Assembly (NCBI RefSeq): GCF_041435095.1
Contig: NZ_CP108025.1
Span: 124,001 to 188,000 of the forward strand
DNA: 64,000 nucleotides
Origin: Kitasatospora sp. NBC_00315
Lineage (GTDB): Bacteria; Actinomycetota; Actinomycetes; Streptomycetales; Streptomycetaceae
Reading direction: 5' to 3'
Part shown: piece by piece, positions 41,008 through 59,900 of the stretch
Position numbering within the stretch: the first letter of the stretch is position 1
Layout of the letters: each line of letters starts with the position of its first letter
Notes under the pieces: generated by a model
The model's input: the letters and a program-made list of their open reading frames with translations, nothing else
Told to the model about the DNA's origin: nothing
Databases searched by the model: none
Position numbers and translations under genes: made by a program

Positions 41008-42335
41008 CAGAGCGCCGCCTTCCCGTCGGTGTCGGACGCCGGGCCGGCCAGGCCCTGCACGATGGAGTTCGCGATCTCGCCGTTGCGCGCCGCCATGTTG
41101 GACAGCAGCGCCGCGGACAGGCCGTGGGTGTGCTCGGTGCCGCCCTGGAGGTAGATCCGGGCCTTGAGTTCCGGGTCGGTGACCAGGCGGTAGTCGCGCT
41201 CGACCCGCACCCGGCCCCGCTCGTCGCGCAGGCACAGGCCGGCGGCCTCGCCGAGCAGCGTCGTCGGGTCCACCGGCAGGTAGCCGGTGGCGCAGACCAG
41301 CAGGTCCACGTCCAGCTGGTCGGTCTCGCCGGTGCGCAGCGACTGCACGGCCACCCGGGTGCGCGGCCCGTGGTTCTCGACCGTCAGCGCGCGGCTGAGG
41401 TTGAGGAAGCGCAGCCGGTTGCGGCGGACGACCTCGTCGGCGTAGCGGCGCTCGTACAGGTCGCGGATCAACTCGTCGTCGACGACGGAGTAGTTGGTGT
41501 TCTTGTGGTAGCGCCAGACCGCGTCCTTCGCCTCCTCGGAGGAGAAGTAGTAGTCGTCCACGGCGTCGGGGTCGAAGACCTGGTTCGCCAGCGGGGTCGC
41601 GTCGGCGATGCTGTAGCCGACCGGCGACAGGATCGCGTACACGTCGGCATCCGGCAGGTTGTCGTACAGATGGCGGACCACCTCGGCGGCGCTCTGGCCG
41701 GCGCCGAGGACGGCGACGCTGCGCAGCCGCTCCGGGTCCGCGACCTGGAACCTGGTCAGGAACTCCGAGCTGTGCCAGACGCCCTCGCCGCGCTCGAAGC
41801 CCTCGGGCATCTTGGGCACCAGGCCGGTGGAGACCACCACGTTGCGGGCGTGCACGGTCCGGGTGGCGCCGGTGGCGCCCTCGCGGACCTCGAGCTGCAG
41901 CTTGTCCAGGAAGCCGTTCTCGGAGCGCACCGGCTGCACGGAGACGACCTCGGAGCTGTAGGTCACGTACTTGGTGAACTGCGCCTCGACCCACTCGAGG
42001 TAGTCGTGGAACTCGCGGCGGCTCGGGAAGAACTCGGTGCGGTTCGCGAAGGCGGCCAGGCGTCCCACCGTGTGCAGGTAGGACACGAAGCTGTAGGGCG
42101 AGGCCGGGTTCCGGAAGGTCACCAGGTCCTTCAGGAACGAGATCTGCATGTTGGCGCCGGGCAGCAGCATGCCCCGGTGCCAGCCGAGCGCGGCCTGCTT
42201 CTCGAAGAAGGCCGCGTCCACCGCGGGACGGTCGGATGCCGTGTCGAGCTCGTCGAGAGCGATCGCGAGCGACAGATTGGAGGGTCCGAAACCTATTCCC
42301 GCCACATCATGCGTCTTGATTCCATCAACTCGCAT
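41007..42335 (-). CDS. L-ornithine N5-monooxygenase (KtzI/PvdA family)
   Basis: A 442-residue flavin N-hydroxylase of the SidA/PvdA/IucD group. The FAD-binding motif GIGFGPSNLSLA is near residue 13, NADPH-binding GAGQSAAEV near 213, and the ATGY motif near 343. FLKDLVTFRNP and the substrate-pocket NTNYSVVDDELIR are typical of ornithine-specific members. It hydroxylates the side-chain nitrogen of ornithine. With the KtzT-type enzyme directly downstream, the product goes to piperazic acid and not to a hydroxamate siderophore. The ATG follows GGGAG. It is the first gene of an eight-gene overlapping operon that also holds the VinJ- and VinK-like starter genes. Confidence 0.93.
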   Translation of the reverse strand: MRVDGIKTHDVAGIGFGPSNLSLAIALDELDTASDRPAVDAAFFEKQAALGWHRGMLLPGANMQISFLKDLVTFRNPASPYSFVSYLHTVGRLAAFANRTEFFPSRREFHDYLEWVEAQFTKYVTYSSEVVSVQPVRSENGFLDKLQLEVREGATGATRTVHARNVVVSTGLVPKMPEGFERGEGVWHSSEFLTRFQVADPERLRSVAVLGAGQSAAEVVRHLYDNLPDADVYAILSPVGYSIADATPLANQVFDPDAVDDYYFSSEEAKDAVWRYHKNTNYSVVDDELIRDLYERRYADEVVRRNRLRFLNLSRALTVENHGPRTRVAVQSLRTGETDQLDVDLLVCATGYLPVDPTTLLGEAAGLCLRDERGRVRVERDYRLVTDPELKARIYLQGGTEHTHGLSAALLSNMAARNGEIANSIVQGLAGPASDTDGKAAL

Positions 42336-42364
42336 AGATCAGACTCCCGTCGTTAATTTCGAGC

Positions 42365-42394
42365 ACAGTATTGAGCGACCTGCGAAACGGTCAA
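42365..42394 (-). promoter_or_regulatory. Candidate vegetative promoter of the piperazate/starter operon
   Basis: On the minus strand, TTGACC (42394-42389) and TACTGT (42370-42365), separated by 18 bases, lie about 30 bases before the ornithine hydroxylase start. This fits a sigma-70/HrdB-type promoter. Unlike the other cluster promoters it has a -35 box and no TAGGGG element. Confidence 0.5.
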
Positions 42395-42478
42395 GGATTG
42401 CGCGGGTGCGTGCGCGACCGGGTGCCGGCCGCGGGATTCCCGGGTCGTCGGCAACCCCTGCGGCGTACTGTTCGACGC

Positions 42479-42937
42479 ATGGACACACCCGACCCGCCCC
42501 AGGCCCCGGCGCCCGGCGCCGCCGAATCGTCAACTCCAGCCACCGTCAAGGACGCCGGCATCTTCCACGGCTTCGTCCGCAGCGGCCGCTGGCGGGTGAA
42601 CGAGCAGTACCGGAGCACCGTCGTGGTGGGCTCCGGCGTGATCGACCTCAGAACCGCGGAATTCACCGGCAAGCAAACGACCATTCGCGTCAGGAATTGG
42701 GTCGGCAGCGTATTCATCCTGGTCCCGGACGACGCCGATGTGCGGCTCGACGGAACCGGCGTGATCGGCGGTTTCCACGACTACCGCAAGAACCGCCGCC
42801 AGAATCCGCAGGGCCCGAGGATCACGGTCGCCGGAGCCGCCGTCTCCGGCTCCGTGTTCGTCGTGGACGAGCTCCCCGCGTCGATGCGGCGCCGGGTGGA
42901 GCGGCGCAACCGCCGCAAGCTCGGCAAGGGCGACTAG
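42479..42937 (+). CDS. Hypothetical protein with LiaF-like C-terminal beta domain
   Basis: A 152-residue cytoplasmic protein with a proline/alanine-rich first 25 residues. A predicted beta-helix-like domain follows: VVVGSGVIDLRTAEF, then FILVPDDADVRLDGTGVIGGF, then ISGSVFVVDEL-type strands. The pattern VRLDGxGxxGGF is typical of the LiaF/cell-wall-active-antibiotic-response C-terminal domain. No transmembrane segment is present, unlike full LiaF proteins. The ATG at 42479 is taken because the sequence before it looks intergenic. It sits alone on the plus strand between the hydroxylase promoter and NRPS-B. A response or self-protection role is possible but unsupported, and it may simply be a housekeeping passenger. 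Confidence 0.6.
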   Translation: MDTPDPPQAPAPGAAESSTPATVKDAGIFHGFVRSGRWRVNEQYRSTVVVGSGVIDLRTAEFTGKQTTIRVRNWVGSVFILVPDDADVRLDGTGVIGGFHDYRKNRRQNPQGPRITVAGAAVSGSVFVVDELPASMRRRVERRNRRKLGKGD

Positions 42938-42998
42938 CTGTGACCGCAGAGGTTCACCGGGTTCAGGTCGAACCGCGTTGGTCGTCCGCGTGCTCCTG

Positions 42999-43037
42999 GG
43001 GCGGGAGGCGGGCCGGTCACCGGCTCGCCTCCCGCCC
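42999..43037. terminator. Bidirectional hairpin terminator between convergent genes
   Basis: Arms 42999-43016 and 43020-43037 pair over 18 bp with one G-T wobble around a 3-base loop. It lies between the plus-strand LiaF-like gene and the stop of NRPS-B, and can end transcription from both. Confidence 0.85.
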
Positions 43038-43044
43038 TTCGTGC

Positions 43045-52884
<9,840 letters not shown>

Positions 52885-52941
52885 GCCATTACCTCTCGGA
52901 ATCCGTGGGCGGGCGCAGGCGACTCGGGCCCGTGGTGTTGC

Positions 52942-52981
52942 CTGGTCGTGCGGGTCACTACTGGTCCGTGCGGGGTCACTA
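52942..52981. repeat. Imperfect tandem repeat spanning the NRPS-A stop codon
   Basis: Copies 52942-52960 (19 bases) and 52961-52981 (21 bases) differ by two single-base insertions. Each contains a TAG on the minus strand. The TAG of the right-hand copy (52979-52981) ends NRPS-A. The repeat sits exactly where the last adenylation domain breaks off, so it may be a scar of deletion or slippage. Confidence 0.8.
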
Positions 52982-53938
52982 CCGGTCGGCTCGGCCGACG
53001 TGCACGAGGTCACCGGTCCTGGTCCGCCGGACCAGCTCCCCGGTGCGGTACATCCGGCCACCGGCCGGGTCGAACGGGTTGGCCACGAAGCGGGACGCGG
53101 TCAGGCCCGCGTCGCCGGGGTAGCCGCGGCCGAGGCCGGGGCCGGCGAGGTAGAGCTCGCCGGTCACCCGCGGCGGGACCGGCGCGAGGCCGGGGCCGAG
53201 CACGAGCACCTGGACGTCCGGCAGCGGCCGGCCGAGCGCGGCGCCCGGTGTCCGGGACGCGGGACGGACGGTCGCGTGGCCGGTCTCCGGGCAGGTGTAC
53301 CCGTCGAGGCCGGGTCCGTCCTCGTCCAGGGCGAGCACGGCGCCGACGCTCCAGGCGACGAACGCCTCGGCGACCGGCAGGCCGGTTCCCGGAGCGCCGC
53401 CCGGGCCCGCGGCGAGCCGCCCGCCCGGTACCACGTCGAACGCCGCCGCCAGCTGGGCGACCCGGCCGCCGATGCCGCGGTGGGACACGGCCGTGCCGCA
53501 GGCGTGCTGCGCGAGGTGCTGCGAGCGCAGCGGCCGGAGCCGGTCCGCGTCGGTCGGCGTTCGGTCGACACCGGCCGGCCAGGCGTCCGGCGCGAGCACC
53601 GGAACACCGGCGGCGTCCGCGGTGTCGGCGATGGCGGCGGTGTCGGCGGTGTCGGCCAGCACCAGCCGTACGCCCCCGTCCGGGGACGCGGCGCCCGGCA
53701 GGTACGCGCCGCCGGCCTTGAGCACGGCGAGCAGCGCCACCGCCGCGGCCAGCGGCTCGCGCACCGCCACGGCCACCGCGTCGTCGGGGCCGACGCCGCA
53801 CGCGATCAGTTCGAACGCCAGGCCGTTGGCGCGGCGGTCCAGCTCGGCGTACGTCAGCGACCGGCCGTCGGCCGTCACCGCGGGCGCGTCCGGGACGGCC
53901 GCCGCCGTGGTCTCGAACAGACCGGGCAGCAGCGTCGG
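52979..53938 (-). other. Degenerate terminal adenylation domain of NRPS-A
   Basis: The domain begins normally ([43 protein letters not shown]). Where YTSGSTGxPKGV should follow RSQHLA there is only [12 protein letters not shown] (about 53480-53520). The A4/A5 substrate-pocket region is shortened by roughly 90 residues. A6/A7 ([22 protein letters not shown]) return, and the frame stops at GRADR. A9, A10 with the catalytic lysine, and the carrier protein are missing. It cannot adenylate by the known mechanism, yet the reading frame is intact. Confidence 0.88.
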
Positions 53939-56900
53939 ATCCTGGGGTGCGGCCCGCCGGGCGGGCCCGGGCCGCTTGTGCTCGACCAGCGACCGTTCCG
54001 CGACGGTGAGCACCTCGATCGCGCCGACCGCGGTGTGCGGGTCGTCGATGAGCTGCTCCAGGACGAGCCGGTACCGCTCCGCCATCTGCTCGACGGCCGG
54101 CGCCTCGAACAGCGAGCGCTGGTACTGCAGCATGATCCGGAGCGGGTCCGGGGCGGCCATCAGCGTCACCGGGTAGTGGGTACCGGTCGAGTAGCGCAGG
54201 CTGCTGATGGTGATCCCGGTCTCCGGCAGGGTGTGCCCGGCCTCCCAGGGGTAGGACTCGAACACCACCACGCTGTCGAACAGGGTGCGCAGCCCGGATG
54301 CCTCCTGGATGTCGGCCAGGCCGTGGTGGTGGTGTTCGGTCAGCGCGGCCTGCCGGTCCTGCAGGCCGGTCAGCGTCTCGGCCAGCGTCGCGCCGGGGCG
54401 CAGGCGCACCCGCACCGGCAGCGTGTTGATGAACAGGCCGATCATCTCGTCGGAGCCGGCCAGCTGCGGCGGGCGTCCGGAGACGGTCTGGCCGAACAGC
54501 ACGTCCTCGCGGGCCGTCAGCCGGCCCAGCAGGATCGCCCAGGCGCCCTGGATGACGGTGTTGACGGTGACGCCCAGGTCGGCGGCGCGCCGCACCAGTT
54601 CGCGGGCCCGCTCGGGCGGCAGCCCGACGTCGATCCGGCCGATGCCTCCCTCGGTGTCGCCCTGGCGCGCGGCGGGGGCCAGCAGCGTCGGCTCGCCGAT
54701 CCCGTCGAGTTCCTCCGCCCAGGCGCGGGCCGATTCGCCGGCGTCCTGCCGCCCGAGCCACCGCATGAACTCGCGGTAGCTGCGGGCCCGCGGGAGCTGC
54801 GAGGCGTCGCCGTCGGTCTCGTACAGGCCGAGCAGGTCCTGCAGGAGCAGCGGCAATGACCAGCCGTCGAACATCAGGTGGTGACTGGTGACGACGACCT
54901 CGAAGCTCTGCTCGCCGGTCCGGATCAGGGTGAGGCGGACCAGCGGCGCGACGGCCGGGTCGAAGTGCTTCTTGTGGTCGGCGGCCAGCAGCTCCTCGAG
55001 CCGCGCGGGCCGCGCGGCCTCGGGCAGACCGAGCAGGTCGTGCTGCTCCCACTGCGGCTCGGCCCGTTCCGGTACCACCTGCACGGCGGCGCCGTCCGTG
55101 GTGAAGGCGAACGCGGCCCGCAGGTTGGCGTGCCGGTCGAGCAGCGCCTGCCCGGCGCGGCGCATCCGGCGGGCGTCGACGGGGCCTTCCAGGTGCAGGG
55201 TGAACTGCATCTGGTACGGGTCGTACTCGCTGCCGGTGAGCATCACGTGGAACAGCAGGCCGGACTGCACGGGGGTCAGCGGCCAGACGTCGGCCAGGCC
55301 GGGGTGGCGGGCCTGGACGGCGTCGATCTCGGCCTGGGACAGCGGCACCATCGGCAGGTCGGACGGGGTCAGGCCGCCCGCGTCGGGGCCGGCGGCGTGC
55401 CGGGCCAGGCCGGTGAGTGCCGCGGTCCAGCGCTCGGCCAGGTCCTGCACCTCGGCGCGGGTGAGCACGCCGGTGGCGAACGCGAAGCGGGCGTTCAGCA
55501 CCGGGCCCTGCTCGGTGTCGGTGACGACGGCGGTGACGTCCAGGGTGTGCGCCAGCGGCATGTCGGCGTCGAAGTCCGCGGCGAGCGACTCGACCATCGG
55601 CATCGGCGTCCACCCCGCGGCACCGGGCGCGTCGGGCGACTCCAGGAGGCGGCCGAGGTAGTTGAAGGCGATCTGGCCGGTCGGCAGCGCGGCGAGTTGG
55701 GGCGCGGTCTCGGGGTTGAGGTAGCGCAGCAGGCCGTAGCCGACGCCCTTGCCGGGGACGGCGCGCAGCTGTTCCTTGACCGCCTTGACCGCGCGGCCGG
55801 CGGCCGCTCCCCCGGCCAGGGCGTCGTCCAGGTCCAGGCCGGGGACGCCGACGCGCACCGGGTGGATGGTGGTGAACCAGCCGAGGGTGCGGGACAGGTC
55901 CGCGCCCGGGATCACGTCCTCCTCGCGGCCGTGGCCCTCGACGTCCACCAGCACCGAGGACTGCCGGACGCCGCGGGACCGGCGCCAGGCGGCGACGGCG
56001 AGGGCGACGCCGGCGAGCAGGCCGTCGTCGGCGCCGCAGCGGAACACGTTCGGCAGCGTGGTCAGCAGGTGCTCGGTGACCTCGGCGGACAGCCGGACCT
56101 CGACCCGGTCCACGGTCGCGGTGACGTCCTTCGCCGGGTCGAGCGGTCGCACGCCCAACAGCGGGTCGGGCTCGGACAGCGTCTCGCGCCACAGGTCCAG
56201 CTCCGCGACGCGGGCGGGCCTGCGGGCCTCCTCGGCCAGCGCGGCGCTCCAGCGGCGGACGGACGTTCCGGTCGGCGCCGGGGCCGGCGTGCGGCCGGCC
56301 TGGACAGCGGCCCAGGACTGGGCCAGGTCCGGGGCGACGATCTGCCAGGACACGCCGTCGACGACCAGGTGGTGCGCGACCAGCAGCAGGCGGCCCGCGC
56401 CGGCGCCGGTCTCGAACCAGACGAACTGCAGCATCCGGCCGGCGGCCGGGTCCAGGCGGTCCAGCGCCCGGTCCAGCTCGGTGCTGATCAGCGCGCCCCA
56501 GGCCGGCTCGTCGGCCAGGCCGTGGGCCTCGACCCGGTGGACCAGGGCGTCCACGTCCACCGAACCGGGCTCGCCGACCAGCAGGCGCGGACCGCTCTCC
56601 CCGGTGACCAGGCGCGAGCGCCACAGGTCGTGCCGGTCGACCACGGCGGTGAGCGTGGCCGCCAGAGCGGCGCGGTCAATGCCAACGGGCAGGCCGAGCA
56701 CGCTCCACTGCGCGTAGCGGCCGAAACCGCCACCGCGCCGCAGCATCCACTCGGCGACCGGCAGCAGGCCCACCTCGCCGACACCGCCGCCCGGCAGCTC
56801 CGCAAGCAGCGCCTCCTGCGCCGAACCGTTCTCCACCGCGACCCGGGCCAGCTCGGCGACGGTACGGGCCTCGAACACGTCACGCGCGCGGATCACCACG

Positions 56901-59900
56901 CCGACCTGCCGGGCCCGGGTCACCACCTGGATCGAACGGATGCTGTCACCGCCCAGCGCGAAGAAGTCGTCGTCCACACCGACCCGGTCCACACCGAGCA
57001 CCTCGCCGAAGACCCCCGCCAGCAACTCCTCCTCCGCGGAGGACGGGGCCCGGTAGGCGCCCCCGGAGAACACCGGCGCGGGCAGCGCGGCCTTGTCCAC
57101 CTTGCCGTTGACGGTCAGCGGCAGCCGCTCCAGGACCACGAACGCGGACGGCACCATGTAGTCGGGCAGCCGCTCCACCGCCCAACCGCGCAGCACACCG
57201 ATGATGTGCTCGGTCACGATGCCGTCGACCAGGACCGTGTCACCGGCGAAGCTCAGGACGCCGTCCAGCATGTCCCTGGGGGTGTCGTCGCCGCGGGAGG
57301 CTGCCTGCGGGGCCTCCTGGATCCGGTCGGGGACGAGGTAGGCGACCAGGCGCTTGCCGGTGTCGGTGACACCCGCCTGCGCGTCACCGTCCGAACGCGC
57401 CACCACCACGGCCTGCGCCACCGCCGGGTGCGCGATCAGCACCGACTCGATCTCACCCGGCTCCACCCGGAAACCACGCAACTGGACCTGATCGTCACTG
57501 CGGCCCAGATACAGCAACTCGCCCCCGACGGTCCACTTCGCCAGATCCCCCGTGCGATACAACCGACCACCCGACGAGAACGGGTCGGCAACGAAACGCG
57601 CCGCGGACAGACCCGCACGACCCCGGTAACCACGAGCCAGACCACTACCACCCACATACATCTCACCGACCACACCCGGCGGAACCGGCGACAGACCCCC
57701 GTCCAGGACATACACCCGCGTATTGGCCAACGGCACCCCCACCGGCGAGATCCCGCCCAACCCCTCACCCCGACCCAGCTCCAACCGGGTCACGTGCACC
57801 GTGGTCTCGGTGATCCCGTACATGTTGACCACCACCGGCGCGGCACCCCCCGACCACCAACCCTGCATCCGCGCCGGATCCACCGCCTCACCACCGAGGA
57901 CCACCATCCGCAACGCGCAACGCTCCACCGCACCCTCGGGCCGCGCCTCGACCAACGCGTAGAACGCGGCCGGAGTCTGGCTGAGCACCGTGACACGCCG
58001 CTCCAGCAGAACGTCCCACAGGTCGGCGGGCGAACGCACCACCTCCCACGGCACCAACACCGTCGTACCGCCGTACAGCAACGCGCCCCACATCTCCCAC
58101 ACCGAGAAGTCGAACGCCTGCGAATGACACCACCCCCACACGTCCCCGGCACCGAACCCCGCCCACGAGTCCGTCCCCGCGAACAGCGAGAACACACTCC
58201 GAAACGACACCGCCACACCCTTCGGCGCACCCGTCGAACCCGACGTGTAGATCACATACGCCAGATGCTCCGACCGCAACCTGCCCAACCGGTCCGCATC
58301 CACCGGCGCCTTCGCCACCGGCGCACGCTCGTCGTCCAGATACAGCCGCGGCACGTCCACCGCCGGCAACACCCCGTCCGTCACCCGATCCGTCACAACC
58401 ACCCGCGGCTTCGCGTCACCGAACACATACTCCATCCGACCGCCCGGATACCGCGGATCCACCGGCAGATACGTCCCACCCGCCTTCGTCACCGCCAGCA
58501 ACGCCACCACCAGGTCCACCGAACGACCCGTCGCCACCGCCACCACCACATCCGGACCCACACCCCGCGCGATCAGCTCGAACGCCAACGCGTTCGCCCG
58601 ACCGTCCAGCTCCGCATACGTCAGACTCCGCTCACCCGCCACCACCGCGACCGCATCCGGCCCCTCGGCCACCCGCGCCTCGAACACCTCCGCCAACAAC
58701 GCGTCCGCGACCTCGACCCCGGCCCCGCTCCACACCCCGACGACCGCCGACCGCTCCCACCCCGACAACACCTCCACCCGCCGCACCGACACACCCGGCT
58801 CCCCCACCAACCGACCCAGAACCGCGACAAACCGCTCCGCCAAACCCTCCACCGACGACCGATCGAACAGATCGAGCGCGAATTCGAGGCTGCCGTGCAG
58901 GCCGCGGTCGTCCTCGGTGTCCTCGACCAGCCGCACGGTGAGGTCGAACTTGGCGGTGTCGTTCGGGATCGGCTCGATCTCGATGTGGAGGTCCGAGCCG
59001 GCGGCGGCGGGCAGGACGTCCTTGTTCCAGACGAAGGCGACCTGGAACAGCGGGTGGTAGGAGGTGGAGCGCTCCGGGTTCAGCAGCTCCACCAGCCGCT
59101 CGAACGGCAGGTCCTGGTGGTCGTAGGCGGCCAGCGCCTTGTCCCGGACCTGCGCGACCACCTCCTCGAAGGACCGGTCGCCGGACAGGTCGACCCGCAG
59201 CACCCAGTTGTTCGCGAAGTAGCCGATCAGGTCGTGCAGGTCCTCGTCGGCGCGGCCGGCGATCGGCGAGCCGAGAGACACGTCCTCGCCGGCGCCGAGC
59301 CGGGACAGCAGCACCGCCAGCGCCGCCTGCAGCACCATCGGCGGCGTCGCGCCGTGCTCGCGGGCCAGCCGCTCGACCCGGCCGACCAGCTCCGGTGCGA
59401 TCCGGAACTCCACGGTGTCGCCGCGGTAGCCGACCCGCGCCGGGCGCGGCCGGTCGGTCGGCAGCGCGATCGGCTGCGGCGCATCAGTCAACTCTGCATG
59501 CCAGTAGGCGAGTTGGTGGGCAGCGATGCTCTCCGGGTCCTCCACGTCGCCGAGCAGCTCCTGCTGCCACAGCGTGTAGTCCGCGTACTGGACCGGCAGC
59601 GGCTCCCAGTCCGGCGCGGAGCCCTCGGCGCGGCACACGTAGGCGGTGGTGAGGTCGCGCACCAGGGGGGCGATCGAGGCGCCGTCGCCGGCGATGTGGT
59701 GCAGCAGGATGATCAGGACGTGCTCGTCCGGGCCACAGGCGAGCAGCGACACCCGGAGTGGGATCTCGGTCTCCAGCTCGAACTCGTGCGCCAGGGCCTG
59801 CGCGACCGCCCCGGCGACGGCGTCCTGCGTCACCGGGGCGACCGGGACCTCGATCGCGGCCTGCTCGACGGGCAGGATCCGCTGGAACGCCACACCGCGC

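Noticed and set aside
41007..42335. Hydroxamate siderophore pathway
   Set aside because: There is an ornithine hydroxylase but no formyl- or acetyltransferase, no IucA/IucC-type synthetase and no iron transporter. The partner gene is of the piperazate synthase type.
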